From NCBI GenBank assembly GCA_018064545.1, contig JAGHUY010000163.1, positions 1 to 9,674 of the forward strand: a stretch of 9,674 nucleotides of DNA, written 5' to 3'. Shown in pieces: positions 1-6,356 of the stretch. This DNA comes from Candidatus Apopatosoma intestinale. GTDB lineage: Bacteria; Bacillota; Clostridia; Oscillospirales; CAG-272. Numbering within the stretch: position 1 is the first letter of the stretch; the number at the start of each line of letters is the position of its first letter. Under the pieces are notes generated by a model. That model was not told the origin of the DNA and made no database searches. It saw only the letters and a program-made list of their open reading frames with translations. The position numbers were made by a program, and so were the translations under genes.

Positions 1-14
1 AAGTCCTTTTTGAT

Positions 15-425
15 TCAAAATTCAACTTCGGCATCGATCAACTGACAGTATTGATACTCACCTTCGTAGTAAATGTCAAAAACGCCGGTCACGGTTATCG
101 TATCTCCACGCTTCGGGTAGTCGTCGGGATACTGATGATCGCCTGCCAAAAGAAACTCAAAGCCGAGACTGCAACACTGCGTCGAGTCCATAATGCAGCA
201 AACGTAATAATTGCGTCCCTCTGCTTCCATCACGTCATAGATTCCGGTCATCCGGATCGTTTTTCCGATATAGGCGTTACAATCGCTTTGAATCCGAAAG
301 ATTTCGGAATAAGCAAGCGTATCGCTCATGACAGACAGATCGATGTCAGCACGGGTTTCGATCTGATCACAGGCACAGAGAGACAGAAAGCAGAAAAGCA
401 AAACAAGAGAAATGATTTTTTTCAT
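15..425 (-). CDS. Small cysteine-rich lipoprotein, last gene seen of the zinc-uptake operon (OB-fold-like)
   Basis: A 136-residue predicted lipoprotein. It has a short hydrophobic signal (about residues 3-18) and a lipobox L-C-A-C with the modified Cys at 19, so the mature part should sit on the outer face of the membrane. The mature region has two similar beta-rich stretches, IGKTIRMTGIY (53-63) and GDTITVTGVF (107-116), as in a small OB-fold. Between them lies the pattern V-C-C-x3-D-x3-C-C (C76, C77, D80, C84, C85), with further Cys at 49 and 127. The CC-x2-D pattern followed by a G-x-x-x-E-like stretch resembles the C-terminal half of DUF1980/YcgQ-type proteins; this is from memory, not a search. 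Its ATG overlaps the znuB stop codon (ATGA), and AGGAGG sits 4 bases upstream. Co-transcription with the transporter suggests a role in zinc binding or delivery, but the function is unknown. No terminator follows before the window edge. The minus-strand AAAAAGGA just after its stop could be the ribosome binding site of another gene outside the window. Confidence 0.85.
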   Translation of the reverse strand: MKKIISLVLLFCFLSLCACDQIETRADIDLSVMSDTLAYSEIFRIQSDCNAYIGKTIRMTGIYDVMEAEGRNYYVCCIMDSTQCCSLGFEFLLAGDHQYPDDYPKRGDTITVTGVFDIYYEGEYQYCQLIDAEVEF

Positions 426-1264
426 ACGCCCTCCTTAACAAGCCCGACGATATAGCAAACGCCGAACACCGCGATGTCAACAGCCACGATCGTAGAGCCG
501 ACCGGCGTACCGGCCAAAATGGCGATCAGAATGCCGAGCGTCGCGCACGTTACGGACAGAACTGCCGAACAGACCGTAACAGAGCGAAAACTCTTGAAGA
601 TCCGCATGGCGGACAAGGCCGGGAAAATGATAAGTGCGGAAATCAGAAGTGAGCCGACCAGATTCATGGCAAGAACAATGATGACCGCTGTCACAATGGC
701 AATCAAAAGATTATAAAGTCCCACTTTCATGCCGGTGGCTCTGCCAAAACTCTCATCAAACGTCACGGCAAAAATCCGATGGTAGAATATAAGGAACAGG
801 ATCAGAACGAGAAGCGATAATGCTATGCAGAGCCACACTTTTTCCTTGCTGAGCGTCAGAATCGACGTCGCACCGAACAGAGTGGTGCAGACATCGCCAG
901 ATATGTTGGAAGAAGTGGAAAAAATATTCATGAGCAGGTAACCGATGGCAAGAGCACCGACCGAGATCATGGCTACGGCCGCATCCCCTTTGATCTTGGC
1001 ATTCTGACCGGTTCGGAGAAGCAAAACGGCAGAAAGAATCGTGATCGGCAGAATGAGAAGCATATCGTTGGTCAGCCCGACCACCGCGGCGACAGCCATG
1101 GCACCGAACGCGACGTGAGAAAGACCGTCTCCGATGAACGAAAACCGTTTCAACACGAGAGAAACCCCGAGAAGCGAGGAGCAAAGCGCGATCAACACGC
1201 CGACGATCAAGGCGTAGCGGACAAACGGGTATTGAAAATATAAAGCCAGTTTAGAAAAAATCAT
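422..1264 (-). CDS. znuB: Zinc (metal) ABC transporter permease, ZnuB type
   Basis: A 280-residue integral membrane protein of the ABC-3 permease family (ZnuB/MntB/AdcB), forming the membrane channel of a metal importer, probably as a homodimer. Length is typical for the family. It has about eight hydrophobic segments, near residues 15-38, 53-63, 68-84, 94-115, 143-161, 183-216, 228-250 and 256-275. The family landmark F-I-G-D-G-L-S-H is at 43-50. The cytoplasmic D-E-x-F-x-x-A-x-G stretch (170-178), which contacts the ATPase, is also present. The start codon overlaps the znuC stop in an ATGA, with GGGAGGTGA just upstream inside the end of znuC, so the two are translationally coupled. Zinc rather than manganese is inferred from the Fur-family regulator and operator heading the operon; the permease sequence alone does not settle it. 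Confidence 0.93.
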   Translation of the reverse strand: MIFSKLALYFQYPFVRYALIVGVLIALCSSLLGVSLVLKRFSFIGDGLSHVAFGAMAVAAVVGLTNDMLLILPITILSAVLLLRTGQNAKIKGDAAVAMISVGALAIGYLLMNIFSTSSNISGDVCTTLFGATSILTLSKEKVWLCIALSLLVLILFLIFYHRIFAVTFDESFGRATGMKVGLYNLLIAIVTAVIIVLAMNLVGSLLISALIIFPALSAMRIFKSFRSVTVCSAVLSVTCATLGILIAILAGTPVGSTIVAVDIAVFGVCYIVGLVKEGV

Positions 1265-1977
1265 CCCTCGTCACCTCCCTTTGCCGGCGCGGAAAAGGAA
1301 CGCCCCATCTCGCTTTTTTCGTATTCTTCACGCTTGCCGAAAAAGATGCGGCTTCCGATATGCAGAATATGTGTGGCATAGGTCAGAGCGGCGCCGATGT
1401 CGTGAGAAACCATCAGAACCGTGATGCCGTCATTGCGGTTCAGTTCGGCGATCAGACGGTACATCTCTGCCGTGGCAAACGGATCAAGGCCGGAAACCGG
1501 TTCGTCGAGTAACAGCATTTTTTTGGTGGCGCAAAGCGCACGGGCGAGCAGAACGCGTTGCTGTTGACCGCCGGACAAATCCCGATAACACCGGTCGGAC
1601 AGTTCCGAAATTCCCATTCTCTCCATATTCTCTTCCGCACGTTTTTTATCTTCCGCACGGTAAAACGGACAAATACCCCGGGACGACAGGCACCCGGACA
1701 GAACGATCTCACGGACAGAGGCCGGAAAATCGCGCTGAATATCCGTTTGCTGCGGTAAATATCCGATCTCCGTCTGACGAAGGCCGCCATCATATCCGAT
1801 ATAGCCGGCAAACGGTTCCCGAAGACCGAGAACGGTTTTGATCAGCGTGGATTTTCCCGATCCGTTTTCTCCGACGATGCAGAGATAATCCCCGGCATTC
1901 ACCGAAAAATTCAGATCGTGCAGTATTTCTCTTCCCTCATAACCGAGGCAAAGATTCTGACAGGTTAAATACGTCAT
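1261..1977 (-). CDS. znuC: Zinc (metal) ABC transporter ATP-binding protein, ZnuC type
   Basis: A 238-residue cytoplasmic ATPase that powers the importer together with ZnuB. All catalytic landmarks are intact: Walker A GENGSGKST (36-44), Q-loop YLPQQ (73-77), signature LSGGQQQR (134-141), Walker B KMLLLDEP with catalytic E159 (153-160), D-loop SGLD (162-165) and switch His192. The sequence GYLPQQ followed by DFPASVREIVLSG is typical of the Zn/Mn (ABC-3) class of ATPases. The start is supported by AGGAGA about 8 bases upstream, which touches the znuA stop codon; the gap between the genes is 9 bases. Its stop codon overlaps the start of znuB. The C-terminal 20 residues are polar and low in conservation. 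Confidence 0.95.
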   Translation of the reverse strand: MTYLTCQNLCLGYEGREILHDLNFSVNAGDYLCIVGENGSGKSTLIKTVLGLREPFAGYIGYDGGLRQTEIGYLPQQTDIQRDFPASVREIVLSGCLSSRGICPFYRAEDKKRAEENMERMGISELSDRCYRDLSGGQQQRVLLARALCATKKMLLLDEPVSGLDPFATAEMYRLIAELNRNDGITVLMVSHDIGAALTYATHILHIGSRIFFGKREEYEKSEMGRSFSAPAKGGDEG

Positions 1978-1986
1978 CGGTTTCTC

Positions 1987-2940
1987 CTATTTCAATGCCG
2001 TTGACAGAACGGCCAAATTGTCTTCCATGACGGAAAGATACGTTTTTCCGGCTTTTCTTGCTTCCGAGGTCACCGACTGCATAGAATCCATTACCAAGAG
2101 CGAAACGCCGTCTGAATGGGCGGTATCGATGATCGTCTGCGCCAAAAGGTGGTTTGTGCCCTCCAAAGCCAAAACGCAAGGAAGCGACAGTTCGTCCACC
2201 TTGTTCGCAAGGAAAATGACAGTTTCAAAACTGGCGGCACTCTCAGAGGAACATCCGACAAAAGCGGCGTAATACGTTAGCCCGTAGTCATCGACCAGAT
2301 ACCGGAACGGGAAACGGTCGCCGAACAGAACGGTTTTTCGAGCCGCATGATCCGTGGTTTCCCGATACTGCTGATCGAGAAGCATCAATTTTGCAATATA
2401 GGCTTCCGCATTGGCTCGATAGTCTGGGGCATGTTCCCCGTCGATCTCACAGAGAGCGTCGGCCATTTTTCGGCAATAGAAAACGGCGTTTTGAAGTGAG
2501 AGCCAAACGTGTTCGTCGTATTCGGTCTCATCCTCTTCTTCGTCTTCTTCCCCCTCCATGCCCTCCACCAGTTCTTCTTCCTTGGCGTTATCGCCGAGAA
2601 GAGGAAGTAAAAGCATTTCGGTACGATCCGGATTTCCGCCTTTCAGGGCATCGGTTATCCAACGGTCGGATTCTCCACCCACGCCGATAAAGAGATCGCA
2701 CGAGGAAATGCGAACCATATCATCGACTGTCGGTTGATAACTGTGAACGTCCACGCCGTTCTCTTCCAGCAACGTGACCGTAACGCCTTCCACGTCGCCG
2801 ACGATCTCACGGACCCAATCATAAGGGGGAAACAGCGTAACGACGATCTGAATCCCGTCTTCACGTTTTGGTGCGGCACAACCGCAAAGAGAAAGAGCGA
2901 AAAACACACATATCAGTATCAAACTGAATATCCTTTTCAT
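1987..2940 (-). CDS. znuA: Zinc ABC transporter substrate-binding lipoprotein, ZnuA-like
   Basis: A 317-residue cluster A-I (ZnuA/AdcA/PsaA family) solute-binding protein that captures extracellular metal for ZnuBC. The signal peptide ends in lipobox L-C-G-C with the lipidated Cys at 21. The mature fold starts with IVVTLFPPYDWVREI (32-46). Likely metal ligands are H66 (in VDVHSYQPT), H144 (in DEHVWLS) and D285. The position usually held by the third His (H-x-A-F-G-Y) reads D-R-F-P-F-R-Y (208-214), so that ligand is missing or replaced by D208. The flexible loop before H144 (about 121-143) is dominated by Glu and Asp and has no His, whereas many zinc-binding homologues have His-rich loops there. 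I chose the ATG at 2940, not one 12 codons earlier, because AAGGTGA lies 4 bases upstream, the signal peptide begins there, and it makes an ATGA overlap with the zur stop. Zinc as substrate is inferred from context. Confidence 0.92.
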   Translation of the reverse strand: MKRIFSLILICVFFALSLCGCAAPKREDGIQIVVTLFPPYDWVREIVGDVEGVTVTLLEENGVDVHSYQPTVDDMVRISSCDLFIGVGGESDRWITDALKGGNPDRTEMLLLPLLGDNAKEEELVEGMEGEEDEEEDETEYDEHVWLSLQNAVFYCRKMADALCEIDGEHAPDYRANAEAYIAKLMLLDQQYRETTDHAARKTVLFGDRFPFRYLVDDYGLTYYAAFVGCSSESAASFETVIFLANKVDELSLPCVLALEGTNHLLAQTIIDTAHSDGVSLLVMDSMQSVTSEARKAGKTYLSVMEDNLAVLSTALK

Positions 2941-3347
2941 TTCGTCACCTTCGCTTTCTTTTTGCATTGGCCGCAAAGCCCGTAAAGGACGGTTTCTTCT
3001 TTATCAAGAGAAAAATGCTCTCCGAAAGAAAGAGCCTGCGACAAAACGTCGGCTACTTTTTCGCTGACATGAAAGGTGTGGCCGCACCCGCAACAGGAAA
3101 AATGCAGTTGACCGTGACACTCGTCACAGTCCAGATACTGATAATAGGATTCCCGGTCGCCGCCTTTGGTAAAGCGATGTACTTTGCCATCGGCTTCCAA
3201 AGCGGACAGATTCCGATAGACGGCACTTTGGCTGATGCCATCCTGCTTTAACGATTCGGCAATCTCTTTTGCGCTGAGCTGCTCGTCGCGATGCGATTCC
3301 AAATATCCGAGCAGAACTCTCCGCTGATTCGTCATATATTTTCCCAT
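2937..3347 (-). CDS. zur: Fur-family metalloregulator, probably the zinc repressor Zur
   Basis: A 136-residue Fur-superfamily transcription regulator of usual length. The N-terminal winged helix holds the recognition helix around S39-SAVYRNLSALEADG (41-54). The C-terminal dimerisation domain has two CxxC pairs, C85-x2-C88 (in HFSCCGCGH) and C125-x2-C128 (in LCGQC), which in this family form the structural four-Cys zinc site. Possible sensor ligands include C74, C77, H78, H82, H90, H93 and H111. It heads the znuACB operon and its stop overlaps the znuA start (ATGA). The ATG at 3347 is preceded by GAGGTGA at 7 bases; a second in-frame ATG four codons later has a poorer site. A Fur-type palindrome overlaps its own promoter, so zinc-dependent autorepression is likely. 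PerR or Mur cannot be excluded from sequence alone, but the operon context points to Zur. Confidence 0.9.
   Translation of the reverse strand: MGKYMTNQRRVLLGYLESHRDEQLSAKEIAESLKQDGISQSAVYRNLSALEADGKVHRFTKGGDRESYYQYLDCDECHGQLHFSCCGCGHTFHVSEKVADVLSQALSFGEHFSLDKEETVLYGLCGQCKKKAKVTK
2945..2951 (-). promoter_or_regulatory. Ribosome binding site that fixes the znuA start
   Basis: AAGGTGA on the minus strand lies 4 bases before the ATG at 2940, inside the last codons of zur. It favours this start over the in-frame ATG 12 codons upstream, which would put a charged stretch (QKESEGDE) ahead of the signal peptide. Confidence 0.75.
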
Positions 3348-3361
3348 GAGAGCGTCACCTC

Positions 3362-3384
3362 AATTTGCAAATGATTCGCAAATT
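3362..3384. promoter_or_regulatory. Fur-family (Zur) operator, 23-bp near-perfect palindrome
   Basis: Half sites AATTTGC (3362-3368) and GCAAATT (3378-3384) flank the 9-base spacer AAATGATTC. Within the spacer the AAT and ATT also pair around a central base, so 10 of 11 base pairs are symmetrical. The core fits the 7-1-7 form TGCnAATnATTnGCA, similar in layout to Bacillus Zur and Fur boxes (nnnnAATnATTnnnn). It begins at the base next to the -10 hexamer and covers the expected transcription start, which is ideal for repression of zur-znuACB. Confidence 0.85.
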
Positions 3385-3413
3385 ATCCTACCATACGTTT
3401 TTCATTTTGTCAA
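3385..3413 (-). promoter_or_regulatory. Promoter of the zur-znuACB operon
   Basis: On the minus strand a perfect -35 TTGACA (3408-3413) is followed after exactly 17 bases by TAGGAT (3385-3390), a 4/6 match to the -10 consensus. Transcription would start near 3378, inside the palindrome, giving a leader of about 30 bases before the zur ATG. The promoter lies between the terminator of the upstream gene and zur. Confidence 0.8.
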
Positions 3414-3423
3414 GATAATAATG

Positions 3424-3452
3424 AAAAAAGACCGGGGTTCCGGTCTTTTTTT
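3424..3452 (-). terminator. Intrinsic terminator after the BofC-like gene
   Basis: Stem GACCGG (3430-3435) and CCGGTC (3440-3445) with a 4-base loop, flanked by six A (3424-3429) and seven T (3446-3452). Read on the minus strand the hairpin is followed by a six-T run, and it begins right at the stop codon of the 117-residue gene. It insulates that gene from the zur promoter. Because both flanks are A/T runs it could also work on the plus strand, but no plus-strand gene leads into it. Confidence 0.88.
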
Positions 3453-3805
3453 CAATCAATATAATTTTCTGCGACGAGATATAGCTCCTCCGGCGAGAAA
3501 ACCGCAATTCCCTTTTCCAGTTCTTCCCGTTCCGAATCCGGTAAAAAAGCCGGATCGGCCGAAAGTTCGCGGACAACATCTCCGGCATCGGATAAAATGA
3601 CGATCTTTTCTCCCCGGATTCCGACGTATCCGATCGGCTCGGTTTTCTCGCTGTCTGTCTGATCGGTCGGCCCGTCAGCATTGAAACCCGTCGGAACCGT
3701 GCCGAGAGAGGCGCGGATGCTCAGGCAGACGGATAACGTGATCACCGAGAGAATCACAGAGACGAAACCCAAAAGAAGACCCCACGCATTTCCTTTTTCG
3801 TTCAT
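3452..3805 (-). CDS. Small membrane-anchored protein with BofC-like C-terminal domain
   Basis: A 117-residue protein. One hydrophobic segment (about 8-31) follows a short polar N-terminus, then a polar linker rich in T, D and E (37-56). A C-terminal domain (57-117) reads I-G-Y-V-G-I-R-G-E-K-I-V-I, then LPDSEREELEKGI (88-100) and S-P-E-E-L-Y-L-V-A-E-N-Y. That layout (short beta strands, LPxxxxxxLxxGI, xSxEELxxLxEDY) matches my recollection of the C-terminal domain of BofC, a forespore inhibitor in the SigK checkpoint of Bacillus. The BofC N-terminal domain is absent, so no sporulation role can be assumed. I chose the ATG at 3805 because GAGGAAGAGGA lies 7 bases upstream; the open frame runs 25 codons further but without a comparable site. 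The gene is divergent from the penicillin-binding protein gene, 91 bases away, which may hint at an envelope or spore-cortex link. Confidence 0.75.
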   Translation of the reverse strand: MNEKGNAWGLLLGFVSVILSVITLSVCLSIRASLGTVPTGFNADGPTDQTDSEKTEPIGYVGIRGEKIVILSDAGDVVRELSADPAFLPDSEREELEKGIAVFSPEELYLVAENYID

Positions 3806-3812
3806 TGTTTTT

Positions 3813-3823
3813 TCCTCTTCCTC
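3813..3823 (-). promoter_or_regulatory. Ribosome binding site that fixes the BofC-like gene start
   Basis: GAGGAAGAGGA on the minus strand, 7 bases before the ATG at 3805. If the upstream in-frame ATG at 3880 were used, this purine-rich stretch would instead encode a run of Glu and Lys directly before the membrane segment. Confidence 0.65.
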
Positions 3824-3826
3824 TTT

Positions 3827-3855
3827 TTCCCAACCCATGGTCTGATACATATTAT
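3827..3855 (+). promoter_or_regulatory. Possible promoter of the penicillin-binding protein gene
   Basis: TTCCCA (3827-3832, 4/6 to consensus), a 17-base spacer and TATTAT (3850-3855, 5/6) on the plus strand, leaving a leader of roughly 35 bases before the ATG at 3897. On the opposite strand the same place gives CATAAT (3851-3856), a possible -10 for the divergent gene with only a weak -35. The match is modest and is the best seen in the divergent gap. Confidence 0.35.
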
Positions 3856-3882
3856 GGGCCGAAAAAAGCACAATATTCACAT

Positions 3883-3891
3883 AAGAGGTGA
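3883..3891 (+). promoter_or_regulatory. Ribosome binding site that fixes the penicillin-binding protein start
   Basis: AAGAGGTGA lies 5 bases before the ATG at 3897. An in-frame GTG at 3888 overlaps this site, so it cannot serve as the start with the same site; the protein should begin MTKKH rather than MNKMTKKH. Confidence 0.8.
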
Positions 3892-3896
3892 ATAAA

Positions 3897-6317
3897 ATGA
3901 CAAAAAAGCATTTATTTCGTAGGATAATTCTCGGCGTATTGGCGACATCGCTATTGACAGGTTTTCTCCTGCTTTCGGCGTTCTTTCTCTATATGAAGTT
4001 CGGCATTGACGACAGTCTGGATATGGAAGCGCTTGCCGGAGAACAAAACCTCACGACAAAACTCTATTATACGGATGAAACCGGTGCGGAAAAAGAATGG
4101 GAAAGTGAACGTCTGTTCGGAACGGAAAACCGGATATGGATTCCGCTTTCCGAGATTCCGAAACAGGTGCAACAGGCTTTTATCGCCATAGAAGACCACC
4201 GTTTTTATACACATAACGGCATTGACGCGAAAAGAACGGCGGGAGCCGTGCTCTCGTTCTTCGGAAAGAAAAGTTACGGCGGTTCGACCATCACACAACA
4301 ACTGATCAAGAATCTGACCGGCGACAACGCCATTACCGTCAAGCGGAAGCTCACCGAAATCAAAAGAGCCATTGCCCTTGAAAAAACGGTTTCCAAAGAC
4401 AGAATTCTCGAACTCTATCTCAATACCGTCTATCTTTCGCAGGGCTGTTACGGAATCCGAACGGCCGCGGAGCGCTATTTTTCCAAAGACGTCGGAGAAC
4501 TGACGTTGGAGGAAGCGGCCACGCTTGCCGGTATCATTCAATATCCGACCCACTACGATCCGATCCAGAACCCGGAAAACAGCAAATACCGACGGGACAC
4601 CGTTCTGGCGCGAATGAACGAACTAGGCATGATCGACGATGCCACATTTCAGGAGGCAACGGAAAAGCCGATCATGCTGAACGTCACAAAAAATCGTAAA
4701 GAAACGGCCGTTCATTCATGGTTTACCGACGCGGTCATCGAAGAGGTCATAAACGACCTCTGTGAAGAAAAAGGAATGTCCCGATCCGCCGCGTCTTCCT
4801 TACTCTACAACGGAGGACTTTCGATCTATACCACGGTAAACCCGGCCATGCAAGCAGATCTGGAATCCATGTATGAATCGGGAAACGGATTTCCACATAA
4901 TCTGGCCGGACAGACGGCGGATTCATCCTGCGTGGTCATAGACTCCCAAAACGGGAATGTGGTGGCTCTGGTCGGCGGTCGCGGCAAAAAAACCTCGGAT
5001 CGGGTATTCTGCCTTGCTACTCAGATGCTTCGCTCTCCCGGATCGGTCATCAAGCCCGTCAGCGTCTATGCGCCGGCACTGGAAGACGGGATCATTACGT
5101 GGTCAACGGTTTTTGACGATACCCCGTATTCCTTTATGCAAAGCGATAAAGGATGGCAACCGTGGCCGAAAAACAATCCCAAAGTTTACTCCGGACTGAT
5201 CCCCGTCAATACCGCCCTGCAAAACTCCGTCAATACCGTATCGGTCAAGATACTGGAAAAACTCGGCATCAGCCGTTCGTTCTCGTTTTGCCGTCGTGCG
5301 GGTCTTTCGACATTGATCGACCGAAAGAAAACGGATGGCGGGCAGGCGATGACGGATATGGCTCTTGCCCCGCTGGCGCTGGGAGCCACCACAAACGGCG
5401 TATCTGTCCGGGATATGACGGCCGCCTATACCATGTTTGCGGCAGACGGGGTCGCTTCCCGCCCGCGGACTTATACCCGCGTTACGGATAAAAACGGAAA
5501 AGTTCTGCTGGAAAAAGAGCCGAAACAGCGGCAAATGATCTCCGCAGAAAACGCCGAACTGATGACAAAAATGATGCAAAACGTCGTTGCGTCAGGTACT
5601 GCCACCAACGTGACTCTCGGAAAAACGCTTCCCATTGCCGGAAAAACGGGAACGTCGGGGGCCAATACCGACCGATGGTTTATCGGATATACACCGGGCG
5701 GCTACGTTTGCGGCGTTTGGTACGGATACCGGGAGGCCGCCGATATCGGATCGTATTCCGACAATCCGGCCGGCGACGTCTTTAATTTGGTCATGACCTC
5801 GTTTTATGAAAAAGGGTATCTGGCTACCGCCTCCGAACGGACGGTGTCAAACAATTCCGAACTGGTGTCAGTCTTATACTGCCGTGATTCCGGAAAACTC
5901 CCCTGTGCCGCCTGTCTCCTGGACCCGCGAGGCCATAGGATCGAACTCGGATGGTTTGTCCGGGGAACGGAACCCACGGAAAAATGCGATGCGCACATTC
6001 TCGTCGAATACGACAAAGAAACGAAAGCCGTGGCGTGCCCGAACTGCCCGAAAGAAAACTTGCGTCAAGTTTCTCTGGTCAAAAACTACACCCGATCTTT
6101 TCCGTGCGAAATCACCGTGACAGACGCCCAGTATATGTACCGTTTTCTGCCAAGCGGAACGCTTCCCTCATCGGATCAGACAAAGGCTTTTTTTGATTCG
6201 TTGGCCGGGGAAAAAGAGTTCTTCGGGACTTCCGGAAAAAAGAAAGCGTTCAACCGGCTTTGTACCGAACATGCCTTTTTAACACCAAGTGATTATCACG
6301 TATCGGATAATCCGTAA
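3897..6317 (+). CDS. Class A penicillin-binding protein (PBP1A type): transglycosylase and transpeptidase
   Basis: An 806-residue bifunctional cell-wall synthase. A short cytoplasmic basic stretch and one membrane anchor (about 10-34) come first. The GT51 glycosyltransferase domain (about 60-250) has EDHRFYTHNGID with catalytic E99, GGSTITQQLIKNLTG (128-142), KRKLTEIKRAIALE (149-162) and ILELYLNTVY (170-179). It polymerises lipid II. The transpeptidase domain (about 340-640) has S383-V-I-K386 with the acyl-enzyme serine, S444-V-N446 and K583-T-G-T-S, so it should be active and bind penicillin. The C-terminal tail (about 650-806) carries C662, C670, C673, C697, C714, C717 and C737, with the usual S-G-K-L-x-x-x-x-C and G-T-E-P-T-E-K-C elements and an extra C-P-N-C pair. 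Residue numbers are from the ATG at 3897. It stands alone on the plus strand, divergent from the BofC-like gene. Sporulation versus vegetative use cannot be told from sequence. Confidence 0.95.
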   Translation: MTKKHLFRRIILGVLATSLLTGFLLLSAFFLYMKFGIDDSLDMEALAGEQNLTTKLYYTDETGAEKEWESERLFGTENRIWIPLSEIPKQVQQAFIAIEDHRFYTHNGIDAKRTAGAVLSFFGKKSYGGSTITQQLIKNLTGDNAITVKRKLTEIKRAIALEKTVSKDRILELYLNTVYLSQGCYGIRTAAERYFSKDVGELTLEEAATLAGIIQYPTHYDPIQNPENSKYRRDTVLARMNELGMIDDATFQEATEKPIMLNVTKNRKETAVHSWFTDAVIEEVINDLCEEKGMSRSAASSLLYNGGLSIYTTVNPAMQADLESMYESGNGFPHNLAGQTADSSCVVIDSQNGNVVALVGGRGKKTSDRVFCLATQMLRSPGSVIKPVSVYAPALEDGIITWSTVFDDTPYSFMQSDKGWQPWPKNNPKVYSGLIPVNTALQNSVNTVSVKILEKLGISRSFSFCRRAGLSTLIDRKKTDGGQAMTDMALAPLALGATTNGVSVRDMTAAYTMFAADGVASRPRTYTRVTDKNGKVLLEKEPKQRQMISAENAELMTKMMQNVVASGTATNVTLGKTLPIAGKTGTSGANTDRWFIGYTPGGYVCGVWYGYREAADIGSYSDNPAGDVFNLVMTSFYEKGYLATASERTVSNNSELVSVLYCRDSGKLPCAACLLDPRGHRIELGWFVRGTEPTEKCDAHILVEYDKETKAVACPNCPKENLRQVSLVKNYTRSFPCEITVTDAQYMYRFLPSGTLPSSDQTKAFFDSLAGEKEFFGTSGKKKAFNRLCTEHAFLTPSDYHVSDNP

Positions 6318-6321
6318 AACT

Positions 6322-6351
6322 AAAAAGCGGGTCTTTTTCAGACCCGCTTTT
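6322..6351. terminator. Bidirectional intrinsic terminator between convergent genes
   Basis: Stem AGCGGGTC (6326-6333) and GACCCGCT (6341-6348) with loop TTTTTCA, flanked by A runs on the left and T runs on the right. It starts 5 bases after the penicillin-binding protein stop and ends 5 bases before the stop of the facing minus-strand gene, so it can end both transcripts. Confidence 0.9.
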
Positions 6352-6356
6352 AACGA

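Noticed and set aside
51..455. A plus-strand open frame opposite the small lipoprotein
   Set aside because: It is antisense to a gene with a clear signal peptide, ribosome binding site and operon overlap, and has no recognisable domain.
2941..2976. A 12-residue N-terminal extension of ZnuA
   Set aside because: It would precede the signal peptide with a charged stretch and ignore the ribosome binding site and the ATGA overlap that support the start at 2940.
3806..3880. A 25-residue N-terminal extension of the BofC-like protein
   Set aside because: The purine-rich stretch encoding its Glu run is a better ribosome binding site for the ATG at 3805, and the extension reaches across the divergent promoter region.
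3951..4553. A 200-codon minus-strand open frame inside the penicillin-binding protein gene
   Set aside because: It lies antisense to the membrane anchor and GT51 domain, whose motifs are all intact on the plus strand, and it shows no family features of its own.
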